NCBI RefSeq assembly: GCF_014764405.1
Contig: NZ_CP061725.1
Span: 2,976,001-3,040,000 of the forward strand
Length of the DNA: 64,000 nt
Direction of reading: 5' to 3'
Origin: Micromonospora craniellae
Lineage (GTDB): Bacteria > Actinomycetota > Actinomycetes > Mycobacteriales > Micromonosporaceae
Shown here: positions 32,389 to 40,356 of the stretch, in pieces
How positions within the stretch are numbered: the first letter of the stretch is position 1
Layout of the letters: every line of letters starts with the position of its first letter
The notes under the pieces: model-generated
Seen by the model: only the letters and a program-made list of their open reading frames with translations
Database searches by the model: none
Told to the model about the DNA's origin: nothing
Program-made: the position numbers and the translations under genes

Positions 32389-32394
32389 AGCCTA
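32389..32394 (-). promoter_or_regulatory. -10 box TAGGCT for arginine deiminase
   Basis: On the minus strand TAGGCT ends 6 nt before GTG 32382, supporting a leaderless arcA transcript. Confidence 0.6.
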
Positions 32395-32545
32395 GGGCAG
32401 GGTTTGGCGGCATCCGGTAAAACGACTGTGGGTGAATATGGCATTCATCCGTAGTCATTCCGGCGTTCCGGCTTGCCGACTACCGGGACCCGCAACGTAG
32501 GGTAGTGAGAACGTAACTTCGAGGGACCTTTTGCCGGAGGTCGCG

Positions 32546-33286
32546 ATGACTGTCTTCTCCGCTCGTCGAGCCGTACCGTCCGCCCGGGCGCTGCCGCAAG
32601 CGGCGGTGCCCCACCCTCGGGTCGAGGCGCCGGGGGTGGTCGGGGCCCCGCGTCCGTCGCCCTTGGAGTGGGCCCGCCGACGCCGGGCCGAGCGGGGCGC
32701 TCGTCGGCTGGAGGCGGCCGGCGCCCGCGCGCTCGGCCAACTCGACCATCTCGGTCCGGCGTGGCATGTGATCGACTGGCCCCGCACGGACGCCACCGAA
32801 GCCCTGCTCGACGAGAGCGACGACAACCGGGCCGGTTTCCTCGCCATCGGTCCGAGCGGACTCTTCGCCGTCACCATCGCCGACCACGGGCGGGCCCGCG
32901 TCCTGGTCGCCGGTGACGTGGTGCAGATCAACGGCAAGCGACCGCCGTACGTGGCCGAGGCCCGCCGCGACGCCCGGCGCGCCAGCAAGGCGCTGACCTC
33001 GGCGGTCGGTCACCCCATCCCGGTGACGCCAGTGCTCACCTTCGTGGGTTCCGGCGTCATCAGCGTCTACGGCCTGCCCAAGGACTGCCTCATGGCCACC
33101 CACCGGGAGCTCGACCGGCTGCTCGTCGCCGCCGGCAACCGGATCAGCCCGGCCACCGCCGAGAAGCTTTCCCGGGTGGCCCAGCACCCCGGGACGTGGA
33201 TGAGTGGCGGCTATCCGCCAGCAGCCGACTACCGGTGGTACGAGGACGGCCGAATGGCCGCTGACAAGCCGGCCACCCGGCGGTAA
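32546..33286 (+). CDS. NERD-like domain protein lacking the nuclease motif
   Basis: This 246-residue protein starts at ATG 32546 behind the ribosome site GGAGG. Residues about 70-180 follow the nuclease-related domain layout: LDHLGPAWHVIDWP, then AGFLAIGPSGLFAVTIADHG, VVQINGKRPPYVAEARRDAR and VTPVLTFVGSGVISVYGLPK. The acidic E-x-K triad that normally follows the Gly-x-Phe strand is replaced by VTIADHG, so endonuclease activity is doubtful. The N-terminus is basic and Pro/Ala-rich; no TM helix is seen. Family assignment is by eye. Confidence 0.65.
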   Translation: MTVFSARRAVPSARALPQAAVPHPRVEAPGVVGAPRPSPLEWARRRRAERGARRLEAAGARALGQLDHLGPAWHVIDWPRTDATEALLDESDDNRAGFLAIGPSGLFAVTIADHGRARVLVAGDVVQINGKRPPYVAEARRDARRASKALTSAVGHPIPVTPVLTFVGSGVISVYGLPKDCLMATHRELDRLLVAAGNRISPATAEKLSRVAQHPGTWMSGGYPPAADYRWYEDGRMAADKPATRR

Positions 33287-33287
33287 C

Positions 33288-33351
33288 GTCTGCGACGACG
33301 CCACGCGGCCGGGCCCGGCACTCCACACCCGCCGGCCGCGCCGTCGCAGAC
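33288..33351 (+). terminator. Large stem-loop after the NERD-like gene
   Basis: Outer arms GTCTGCGACG and CGTCGCAGAC (10 bp, perfect) enclose a second stem GCGGCCGG/CCGGCCGC. It starts next to the stop codon, so it is probably a terminator. Confidence 0.65.
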
Positions 33352-33451
33352 CGGCAGCGCTCAGCACCGATGGCGTGGATACCAACGCGGTCAGCGGTGG
33401 CCGAGACGACCGGCTAGCGTGGACGTTCCGTCGGTGTGCATAGGAGGCGCG

Positions 33452-33910
33452 GTGGCCCACGTCGAACTCTCGCTCTCGGAAGTGTTCGCGCCCGACCCGG
33501 GGACACCGACAGAGCTGGGGTACGACAACTTCGGCCGATGGTCGGCCACTGTGTCCAGTGCAGACGAACCCTGCCTGCTGATCGACGCCGGGACCCGGGT
33601 GGTGGCCGTCTCCGCCGCCGGTTGCGACCTGCTCGGCCTCGGCACGCCCGAGGGTGTCATCGGGCTGCCGCTGCTCGACGGCGGCCTACGGCTGCTCGAC
33701 TTCACCGCGTACCGGGGCGAGCTGGCCGAGCCGGACATCGACAAGATCCCGCCACTTCTGGCGCTCGCCTCCGGCCGGATGGCCCGTGGCCTGTTACGGA
33801 TCATGGCGACCACGGAGGGCGTGTCCGACGCGACCGTCGACGCCATCTCCACGCCGGTGCTCACGGACGGGGCAGTCGCCGGCTCCCTCACCTTCTTCTC
33901 CGAGCTCTGA
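33452..33910 (+). CDS. PAS-like small sensory domain protein
   Basis: This 152-residue cytoplasmic protein starts at GTG 33452 behind AGGAGG (33442-33447), with a possible -10 box TAGCGT at 33415-33420. Its centre (ADEPCLLIDAGTRVVAVSAA, then LLGLGTPEGVIGLPLLDGGL) resembles a PAS core. No output domain is attached. Its stop overlaps the start of an ACT-domain remnant in another frame. Function is unknown; it may be a ligand sensor acting in trans. Confidence 0.6.
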   Translation: MAHVELSLSEVFAPDPGTPTELGYDNFGRWSATVSSADEPCLLIDAGTRVVAVSAAGCDLLGLGTPEGVIGLPLLDGGLRLLDFTAYRGELAEPDIDKIPPLLALASGRMARGLLRIMATTEGVSDATVDAISTPVLTDGAVAGSLTFFSEL

Positions 33911-34068
33911 CCGGCACCCTGACCGCCGTGGTCGCCCCGCTGGACGAGGCCCGGGTGAGTCTCGTCGCCTACTCCACGTACGACACGGACTACGTGCTCG
34001 TGCCCGCCGTACGCCTCGCCGAGGCGACCGCCGCATTGGTGCGCGCCAGGCATCGCGTACTCGATTGA
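33907..34068 (+). pseudogene. C-terminal remnant of an ACT-domain (CASTOR-type) protein
   Basis: In the frame beginning at 33907 the sequence reads LTGTLTAVVAPLDEARVSLV, then AYSTYDTDYVLVPAVRLAEA. This is the second half of the small stand-alone ACT_7-type proteins of actinobacteria. The N-terminal half is absent: the upstream DNA in this frame is antisense-like sequence under the PAS-like gene. No start codon or ribosome site is evident. Confidence 0.6.
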
Positions 34069-34097
34069 CCTTCTCCTCGGCGGCGGATACTCCTACC

Positions 34098-34823
34098 ATG
34101 GGCTCGGCCGCCCGCCACTCCCGACGCTCGCCCCCATCGAGGATCATCCCCTTGCCACCCACCCCGATCCGTCGTGCCGACCCCGGCAGCAGGCCAGTCC
34201 GACGCACGCGCCGGTGCCGGACCCGGCTGCCCGCAGTCGTGGGGCTGGCCGTACTCCTCCTGGCCGGTTGCGGCGAACCGCCGGACCCGCGCGACGGCTC
34301 GGCCCTGCCGACGCTGCCGCCCACGGCGGCGCCGACCGGGTCGGCCACCCCGACACCACCACCCTTCGGCGAGCCGCCCAGCGCCGTCCCGACCGGCGCG
34401 CCGACCGACGCCGGTCTGGTCGCGGTCGCCTGCACCGGCCAGCCGTCCCGGCAACGGATCGTCGACCTGGTCCGGGGCCGCGACGGGCTGCTCCCCCGCA
34501 ACGCGCGGGTGCAGGTCGCCAGTGGGCCGGTCTGCGCCGCCGGCTGGCATTTCACCAGCATCGACGTCACCGGATACGAGCCGCTCCAGGTGGTCACCCG
34601 GGACCAGGCCGGCACCCTGCGGCTGGTCACCGCCGGCACCGACGTCTGCTCGGTCGAGGTACGCGTGGCCAGCCCGGTCGGGATCAGGACGCTGGCCTGC
34701 GGTGACGAGGGATCGGTGCCGGCGCCGGTACCACCCGTGCCTTCCCCGCCGCCGGTGGCCACGCCGACGCCGTCCGGGCAGTCGCTGACGCCATCGGCGT
34801 CCACGTCGTCGCCGGGTGCGTAG
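34098..34823 (+). CDS. Putative lipoprotein, Pro/Thr-rich
   Basis: The protein has a basic N-terminus, a hydrophobic segment and the lipobox VLLLAGC, so it should be exported and lipid-anchored. After the Cys comes a Pro/Thr/Ser-rich linker of about 60 residues, a compact domain (IVDLVRGRDGLLPRNARVQV, then VCAAGWHFTSIDVTGYEPLQ) with three further Cys, and a Pro-rich tail. ATG 34098 gives 241 residues with a long pre-signal region; TTG 34152 would give a more normal signal peptide. No known family is recognised. Confidence 0.7.
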   Translation: MGSAARHSRRSPPSRIIPLPPTPIRRADPGSRPVRRTRRCRTRLPAVVGLAVLLLAGCGEPPDPRDGSALPTLPPTAAPTGSATPTPPPFGEPPSAVPTGAPTDAGLVAVACTGQPSRQRIVDLVRGRDGLLPRNARVQVASGPVCAAGWHFTSIDVTGYEPLQVVTRDQAGTLRLVTAGTDVCSVEVRVASPVGIRTLACGDEGSVPAPVPPVPSPPPVATPTPSGQSLTPSASTSSPGA

Positions 34824-34826
34824 GCT
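34821..34826 (+). promoter_or_regulatory. -10 box TAGGCT, leaderless-type promoter
   Basis: TAGGCT overlaps the stop codon of the lipoprotein gene and ends 7 nt before ATG 34834 of pheA. Confidence 0.6.
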
Positions 34827-34833
34827 GTTCGCC

Positions 34834-35790
34834 ATGCCGGGAACGCCGCCGACCCGTTTCGTCTACCTCGGGCCCGAGGGCACCTTCGCCGAGCAGGCGT
34901 TGCGTACAGTGCCCGCTGCGGAGCGGGGCAGCCGTACGCCGGCCCGCAGCGTCGGCGAGGCCCTGGAGGCCGTACGCACCGGGGAGGCCGACGCGGCGCT
35001 CGTGCCGTTGGAGAACTCCATCGGCGGCGCGGTCGGGGTCACGCTGGACGAACTGGCCGAGGGCGAGCCACTGGTGATCACCCGCGAGGTGATCCTGCCG
35101 GTGCAGTTCGTGCTCGGCGCGCGGACGGGCACCCTGCTGCCGACGATCCGCAGCGTGGCCGCCCACCCGCAGGCGTCGACCCAGTGCCGGGGTTGGCTGC
35201 GGGCACACCTGCCCGACGCGGTCGTGGTCGACGTGCTTTCCAACGGCGCGGCAGCGGCCGGCGCCGCCACCGGTGAGTACGACGCGGCGATCTGCGCGCC
35301 GATCGGCGCGACCCGGCACCGGCTCGCCGTGCTGGCCGACAAGATCGCCGACCATCCGGACGCGGTCACCCGGTTCGCGCTGCTCTCCCGCCCCGGCCCG
35401 CCTCCGCCGCCCACCGGCGACGACGTGACCTCGCTGGCGGTGTACATCGCCCACGACCGGGTGGGTGCGCTGTTGTCGGTGCTGATGGAGTTGGCGGTGC
35501 GCGGCGTGAACCTGACCCGGATCGAATCCCGGCCGACCGGTGAGGCGCTGGGCCGGTACGTCTTCTTCCTCGACTGCACGGGCCACGTCGCCGACAACCG
35601 GCTCGGTGAGGCCCTTCAGGGGCTGCGGCGGGTCTGTGCCGACGTCCGCTTCCTCGGTTCGTACCCCCGGCACCGGTGGGACGGCACGGCCCGCGAACGT
35701 CCGGTGCCGGCCCCGGCCGGTCTCTCCGACGCCGACTACACCGACGCCGCCGCCTGGCTCGCCCGGCTACGCGCGGGCGAGCTGGGCTGA
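34834..35790 (+). CDS. pheA: Prephenate dehydratase
   Basis: This 318-residue enzyme converts prephenate to phenylpyruvate in phenylalanine synthesis. The catalytic domain shows YLGPEGTFAEQAL, ALVPLENSIGGAVGVTLDEL and the TRF motif in DAVTRFALLSRP. The ACT regulatory domain (about residues 200-280) contains GALLSVLMELAVRGVNLTRI and ESRP, the phenylalanine-binding motif for feedback inhibition. Monofunctional, as usual in actinobacteria (no chorismate mutase domain). The start is set by a leaderless promoter. Confidence 0.95.
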   Translation: MPGTPPTRFVYLGPEGTFAEQALRTVPAAERGSRTPARSVGEALEAVRTGEADAALVPLENSIGGAVGVTLDELAEGEPLVITREVILPVQFVLGARTGTLLPTIRSVAAHPQASTQCRGWLRAHLPDAVVVDVLSNGAAAAGAATGEYDAAICAPIGATRHRLAVLADKIADHPDAVTRFALLSRPGPPPPPTGDDVTSLAVYIAHDRVGALLSVLMELAVRGVNLTRIESRPTGEALGRYVFFLDCTGHVADNRLGEALQGLRRVCADVRFLGSYPRHRWDGTARERPVPAPAGLSDADYTDAAAWLARLRAGELG

Positions 35791-35800
35791 CCGGCCGGGT

Positions 35801-36517
35801 TCACCGGAACAGGCCGCCGAGCACCCCACCCTGCTCCTGCTGGCCGCTGCCCATGACCGGCGGCTCCTCGGACGGCTGGACGACGACGAAGCCGTGCCCG
35901 GCGAAGCTCATCGTGTACGCCTCGCCGGTGGTACGCCCCAGCAGCGTGCCGAGCCCGAGCTGATCGGCCCGGTGGTAGCCGGTCTGCAGGCTCGCCGACC
36001 AGCAGACAGCGGCCTGCGGGTCCACATAGGTGGGGGCGTCGACGCTGAGCACGACCGGGGTGCCCCGGGTGGTGACGGCGATCCGGCCGTGACCGGAGAA
36101 GACACAGTTGAACAGGCCGGTCGAGGCCATGCCCGCGCCGCCGACCATCTTGATGTCGTAATGCAACGTCGAGTCGAAGGCCAGCACGCTGGACCCGTTG
36201 ATGGACAGGGCATCGCCCGGCTCCAGGTCGATGACGTGCACATCCTTGGCGAAGTCGGCGAGGAAGACATCGCCGTGACCGGTCAGCTTCATCAGCGGCA
36301 CACCCTCACCGGTGAGCTTCTGCTTGAGGAAGTTGCCGAGACCACCGGAGCCGAGCGCCTGAAACTCCACCTGCCCCTGGTACGCGACCATCGAGCCGAC
36401 GCGGGCCATCGCCTCACCGTTCAGCTCGATCTTCAACATCTTGGCGTTCTGCAGCCGCATACCGGGCTGCGCGGACTCCTTCTCCAGGTTCGCCGCCGAG
36501 AACAGCTCGCTGCGCAA
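35801..36517 (-). CDS. AIM24 family protein
   Basis: This 238-residue protein of the AIM24/TIGR00266-like beta-helix family (unknown biochemical role) shows VGSMVAYQGQVEFQALGSGG, FLADFAKDVHVIDLEPGDAL, FDSTLHYDIKMVGGAGMAST and GLFNCVFSGHGRIAVTTRGT. TTG 36517 is the start because GGGAGGA precedes it closely. The C-terminal 25 residues are Gly/Gln-rich. Paralogues usually occur in runs; only one is present here. Confidence 0.92.
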   Translation of the reverse strand: MRSELFSAANLEKESAQPGMRLQNAKMLKIELNGEAMARVGSMVAYQGQVEFQALGSGGLGNFLKQKLTGEGVPLMKLTGHGDVFLADFAKDVHVIDLEPGDALSINGSSVLAFDSTLHYDIKMVGGAGMASTGLFNCVFSGHGRIAVTTRGTPVVLSVDAPTYVDPQAAVCWSASLQTGYHRADQLGLGTLLGRTTGEAYTMSFAGHGFVVVQPSEEPPVMGSGQQEQGGVLGGLFR

Positions 36518-36583
36518 TGGATCCTCCCGTACTCGCCGTGTCTGGCCGAGACGGTAGGGCAGCAGCGCAAGAGGCCGGGCCGG

Positions 36584-36934
36584 TCAGCCCCAGCCGAGGT
36601 CGTGCAGGCGCGCGTCGTCGATGCCGAAGTGGTGGGCGATCTCGTGCACCACGGTCACCGCCACCTCGTCGATGACGTCGTCGTCGGTGTCGCAGATCCG
36701 CAGGATCGGGTTGCGGTAGATCAGGATGCGGTCCGGCAGGACACCAGCGTAGTCCCAGCCCCGATCGGTCAACGCGTGTCCCTCGTAGAGGCCGAGCAGA
36801 TCCTCGCCGGGGGGTGGGTCGTCCTCGACCAGGATCACCACGTTGCTCATCAGCGCCAGCAGTTCCTCCGGAACCTCGTCCAGCGCCTCCCCCACCAACT
36901 CCTCGAACCGCTCACGCTCCATCTCGACCGCCAC
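36584..36934 (-). CDS. Zincin-like metallopeptidase family protein (PF06262 type)
   Basis: This 116-residue protein carries the HExxH zinc motif in VTVVHEIAHHFGIDDARLHD at the C-terminus, after VVILVEDDPPPGEDLLGLYE and PDRILIYRNPILR. It is full length for this minimal-zincin family. GTG 36934 (with GAGG upstream) or ATG 36922 is the start. No peptidase activity is proven for most relatives. Confidence 0.88.
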   Translation of the reverse strand: MAVEMERERFEELVGEALDEVPEELLALMSNVVILVEDDPPPGEDLLGLYEGHALTDRGWDYAGVLPDRILIYRNPILRICDTDDDVIDEVAVTVVHEIAHHFGIDDARLHDLGWG

Positions 36935-37043
36935 GCCCTCATTGTTCCTCACCCGACGCGCGATCTCGCGCCTCCGAGGCTCGGGAACGGGCGAAGCAGG
37001 CCGGTTCGCGGACGCCGGAGACGCGAGATCCGCGCGGGAGCGG

Positions 37044-37475
37044 TCAGGAGGTGAGGCGGGCGGTGAGGGTGATCTCCGCGCCGGGCGAGAGCAGGCGCGA
37101 GATCGGGCAGTTCTGCTTCGCGGTCTCGGCCAGCTTCGCGAACTGCGCCTCGTCGATGCCGGGGACCTCACCGACGGTGTCCAGCTCGATGCGGGTCACG
37201 GTGAAGCCGGCGTCGGTCTTGTCCAGGTGCACCTTGGCGGTGGTCTCCACCGAGGTGGCGGTGGTCCCGGCGTCGGCGAGCGCCTTGGAGAAGGCCATCG
37301 AGAAGCAACCGGCGTGCGCGGCGCCGATCAACTCCTCAGGGTTGGTGCCCTCTCCCTCCTCGAAACGGGACTTGAAGGAGTAGTTCCCCTGCAACCCGCC
37401 CTTGCCGGTACGGATCGTGCCGGAGCCCTCGGGAAGGTTGCCCTGCCAGCGTGCGGAAGCGGTACGGATAGGCAT
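37044..37475 (-). CDS. OsmC family peroxiredoxin
   Basis: This 143-residue thiol-dependent peroxidase detoxifies organic hydroperoxides. The two redox Cys are in ELIGAAHAGCFSMAFSKAL and AKQNCPISRLLSPG; the N-terminus ASARWQGNLPEGSGTIRTGK is typical of OsmC. ATG 37475 has a minus-strand -10 box TAGCGT 7 nt upstream, which excludes longer starts. No OhrR regulator is adjacent, which fits OsmC rather than Ohr. Confidence 0.94.
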   Translation of the reverse strand: MPIRTASARWQGNLPEGSGTIRTGKGGLQGNYSFKSRFEEGEGTNPEELIGAAHAGCFSMAFSKALADAGTTATSVETTAKVHLDKTDAGFTVTRIELDTVGEVPGIDEAQFAKLAETAKQNCPISRLLSPGAEITLTARLTS

Positions 37476-37482
37476 GCACCTG

Positions 37483-37488
37483 ACGCTA
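37483..37488 (-). promoter_or_regulatory. -10 box TAGCGT for the OsmC gene
   Basis: Read on the minus strand, TAGCGT ends 7 nt before ATG 37475. Confidence 0.6.
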
Positions 37489-37635
37489 GTCGACGGGACG
37501 CCGGCAGGCGACCGACCAGCGGGGCTCGCCGCCGGGGAACCCGACGTCACCGGCCCGCTGTGGAATGATTCACGCGGACCCGCCGTCCTGGTCAGCGCCC
37601 TCCGTGGCGTCCAGGTCCCGAGGAGAGGGCGAACG

Positions 37636-38373
37636 ATGACCAACGACCTCCCCATCCCTCGTCAGGACGAACGCGCCGACGGCGCCAGCGTCGTCGAGTG
37701 GGGTGCGGCGGACCAGCCGGAGGGCGGACACCGCCTTCGTCGGGCCGTGGCCGGTCTCGGGTCGGACCACCGGGTGCCGGTGCTGCTGGCCGCGCTCGGC
37801 GCCGTCGCCGCCGTCGCCTCGCTGCTCGGCGAGTGGGTGACCATGACCATCCCCACCGGCCCGGATCCCACCAGCCCGCTGGAGGTGACCAACGGGGTCG
37901 CCGAGATCGGCGGAATGGGCACCGGCTACCTGGTCGGTCTCCTGGTGCTCGGAGGCGCGGTGGCGCTCGCGCTACGCGGCACCAGGGCGGCGCAGGTCAA
38001 CGCCCGGGTGGCCGGACTGGCGCTCGCGGCCGGCATGATCGCACTGCTCGCGGCGACCACATCGTCGCTCGGCGACGCGACCCGTCGGGGCCTGATGTAC
38101 TACTCCGGCGACGAGTCCTTCCGCACCGAGCACGGGCGTGGCCTGTTCATGGCCTTCGCGGCCACCCTGCTGTTCGCCGCCGCGCTCGTCCGGATCGCAC
38201 CCGCCGGGGCGGAGGTGGCCCCGCACGACGAGCCGGGCGGCCCGGACGACGCCGCCCCGGAGTCGAGGTCCCGGCGACGGCCCGACCAGGTGGATCCGGA
38301 CGAGGGACGTCCACCGGCCGACATCACCGTCAGCCCGACGGTCCCCTTCGCCCGCGAGGCGCCACCCGACTGA
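37636..38373 (+). CDS. Uncharacterised four-TM membrane protein
   Basis: This 245-residue protein has an acidic N-terminus of about 45 residues, four hydrophobic segments (about 48-68, 95-113, 125-145, 170-190) and a charged, disordered C-terminus of about 50 residues. ATG 37636 follows the ribosome site AGGAGAGGG. A 25-residue loop after the first helix is probably extracellular. No family is recognised. Confidence 0.75.
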   Translation: MTNDLPIPRQDERADGASVVEWGAADQPEGGHRLRRAVAGLGSDHRVPVLLAALGAVAAVASLLGEWVTMTIPTGPDPTSPLEVTNGVAEIGGMGTGYLVGLLVLGGAVALALRGTRAAQVNARVAGLALAAGMIALLAATTSSLGDATRRGLMYYSGDESFRTEHGRGLFMAFAATLLFAAALVRIAPAGAEVAPHDEPGGPDDAAPESRSRRRPDQVDPDEGRPPADITVSPTVPFAREAPPD

Positions 38374-38390
38374 GCCGCCCGCCCCGCGTG

Positions 38391-38443
38391 TAAGGAGGGG
38401 TCCCTTTCTAACGCCTGGCGTATTAGAAGGGTCCCTTCCTAAC
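38391..38443. repeat. Paired-palindrome intergenic repeat, family 1, copy 5
   Basis: TAAGGAGGGGTCCCTTTCTAAC and TTAGAAGGGTCCCTTCCTAAC are joined by GCCTGGCGTA. This is the most regular copy; both halves fold into strong hairpins 18 nt after the membrane protein's stop. Confidence 0.85.
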
Positions 38444-38451
38444 ATCTCTGC

Positions 38452-38479
38452 GCCGAACGCCGAACGCCGAACGCCGAGC
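38452..38479 (+). repeat. Short tandem repeat GCCGAAC x4
   Basis: Three exact copies of GCCGAAC and one variant GCCGAGC, directly after the family-1 repeat, in non-coding DNA. Confidence 0.7.
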
Positions 38480-38666
38480 GGCGACCGAGCGACGGCGGTC
38501 CTGACCGAACGTCACCTTCGGTGCGCCGTCCGTTGACATCCGATTCGCCAGGAAGCCATGGTTGCGACCGGTTTCCCGAGGTACGGTTGCTGCCCGCCGT
38601 CACGCCGGGTCGCCTACCCGGCGACCAGCACGGCTGGCCGCGACGGCGGCGGGCGAAGGAGGAACG

Positions 38667-39488
38667 ATGACCCGCCCGGGCCTGCCCAAGCTGATCGCCA
38701 CCGACCTCGACGGGACGCTCGTCCGCAGCGACGACACCGTCTCGGCGTTCACCCACGAGGTTCTCGACCGGGTGCGTGCCGCCGGCATCCCGGTGGTCGG
38801 CGCCACCGGTCGGGGTCCCCGGTTGACCGAACTGACCCGCAACGACATCCGCGCCGCGGACTTCCTGGTGCTGGCCGGCGGCGGCCGGGTGGTGGACCAG
38901 AGCGACCCGGCCGGGCCGGTGGTGCTGCGCGACGAGCGCCTCGCGAGCGGGGTGCTGGCCGGCCTGCTGGCCGACCTGGAGGTCGCGGTCGGCCCGCTGA
39001 CGGTGATGGTCGAAGCCTCCGACGAGCACGAGGCACCGCTCTGGGGCGACTACCACCCGGCCTGGCCCTACCAGGACCGGTTCGAGGTCCGCACCCGCGC
39101 CGAGTGCCTCGCCGGTGACGTGATCAAGGCGTTCGCGCGTACCGCCGACCACCATGTCGACGAGTTGCTGGCGGTCGCCCGGGAGATCGTGCCGCCGCAC
39201 CTGGCCACGCTCACCCAGGCCGGGCTCGGTTTCATCGAGATCTGCCCGCCCGGGGTGGACAAGGCCTCCGGCCTGAGCGTGGTCGCGCAGTCCCTCGGCG
39301 TGGACCCGGCCGAGGTGCTGGTCTTCGGCGACATGCCGAACGACCTGCCGATGTTCGAGTGGGCCGGCTGGGCCCGGGTGGCCGTCGCCAACGCGCACCC
39401 GAGCGTGCATACCGCCGCCGATGACATCACCCTGCGTAACGACGACGACGGAGTCGCGGTCTACCTCGACCGGCTACTGTCCAGGTGA
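38667..39488 (+). CDS. HAD hydrolase, Cof/IIB subfamily (1)
   Basis: This 273-residue phosphatase has HAD motif I LIATDLDGTLVRSDD, motif II GATGRG, a IIB cap, the motif III Lys in DVIKAFAR/GVDKASGL and motif IV VFGDMPNDLPMFEWAG. Cof-type enzymes act on sugar phosphates or other small phosphoesters. ATG 38667 follows the strong ribosome site GAAGGAGGAA. Its TGA overlaps the ATG of the second HAD gene by one base. Confidence 0.92.
   Translation: MTRPGLPKLIATDLDGTLVRSDDTVSAFTHEVLDRVRAAGIPVVGATGRGPRLTELTRNDIRAADFLVLAGGGRVVDQSDPAGPVVLRDERLASGVLAGLLADLEVAVGPLTVMVEASDEHEAPLWGDYHPAWPYQDRFEVRTRAECLAGDVIKAFARTADHHVDELLAVAREIVPPHLATLTQAGLGFIEICPPGVDKASGLSVVAQSLGVDPAEVLVFGDMPNDLPMFEWAGWARVAVANAHPSVHTAADDITLRNDDDGVAVYLDRLLSR
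39475..39480 (+). promoter_or_regulatory. -10 box TACTGT inside the first HAD gene
   Basis: TACTGT ends 7 nt before ATG 39488 and could give a separate leaderless transcript for the second HAD gene. Confidence 0.45.
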
Positions 39489-40300
39489 TGGACGCGACGC
39501 CCGGCCTGATCGCCACCGACATCGACGGCACGCTGCTCCACGACGACCGTACGCTCAGTGCGCACACCGCTACGGTGCTGGCCCGGATCTCCGCCCGGGG
39601 CACGCCGGTCGTGCTGGTCACCGGCCGTCCGATCCGTTGGCTCAGACTCGTGTACGACCAGCTCGCCGAGCCGCTGCCGGCGGTCTGCGCCAACGGCGCG
39701 GTGGTCTACGACCCGGTCGACGACCAGGTGCTGCGAGCCGACCCCCTGGCTCCCGAACTGCTCGCCGAGGTGGCCCAGCGCCTGCGGGCGGAGGTGCCGG
39801 ACGTGAGCCTCGCGGCGGAGATCGTCGACAGCCGGGAGATGCGGCACGAGGCGCACTATCCGCTGCGCTGGGAGGCCGGTGACGCAGCGACCCGGGTCGT
39901 GCAGAACCCGGCGGAGCTGCTGTCGGTGCCGGCGGTGAAGCTGCTGGCCCGGGCCGGTGAGCAGGATCCTGACCGGTTCACCGAGTTGATCTCGGCCGCG
40001 TTGGCGGGGTTGGCGGAGGCCACGCACTCGTCGAACTCGGGGCTGGTGGAGATCTCGGCGGCCGGCGTGACGAAGGCGGCCGGGCTGGCCTGGTACTGCC
40101 ACCGGATCGGGGTGGACGCGGCCGACGTGCTGGCCTTCGGCGACATGCCAAACGACGTACCCATGCTGACCTGGGCCGGCCGAGCGGTGGCGGTGGCCAA
40201 CGCGCACCCCGCCGTCCTGGCCATCGCCGACGAGGTCACCTCGACGAACTCCACCGACGGCGTGGCCGCGTACCTGGAGAAGGTCTTCGGGGTCGACTGA
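39488..40300 (+). CDS. HAD hydrolase, Cof/IIB subfamily (2)
   Basis: This 270-residue paralogue of the preceding HAD has IATDIDGTLLHDDRT, VTGRPIRW, NGAVVYD and AFGDMPNDVPMLTWAGRAVA. The TGATG junction indicates tight coupling with the upstream gene, although a -10 box also lies just ahead. Tandem HAD pairs may have complementary specificities; the substrate is unknown. A strong hairpin follows. Confidence 0.92.
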   Translation: MDATPGLIATDIDGTLLHDDRTLSAHTATVLARISARGTPVVLVTGRPIRWLRLVYDQLAEPLPAVCANGAVVYDPVDDQVLRADPLAPELLAEVAQRLRAEVPDVSLAAEIVDSREMRHEAHYPLRWEAGDAATRVVQNPAELLSVPAVKLLARAGEQDPDRFTELISAALAGLAEATHSSNSGLVEISAAGVTKAAGLAWYCHRIGVDAADVLAFGDMPNDVPMLTWAGRAVAVANAHPAVLAIADEVTSTNSTDGVAAYLEKVFGVD

Positions 40301-40314
40301 GCCCGGCCGGAGGA

Positions 40315-40348
40315 CGCGACGCGCGACCCTGCCGGGTCGCGCGTCGCG
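40315..40348. terminator. Bidirectional hairpin between HAD and bpa
   Basis: Perfect 15-bp arms CGCGACGCGCGACCC (40315-40329) and GGGTCGCGCGTCGCG (40334-40348) with a 4-nt loop, between convergent stop codons. Confidence 0.8.
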
Positions 40349-40356
40349 CGCGGTGC

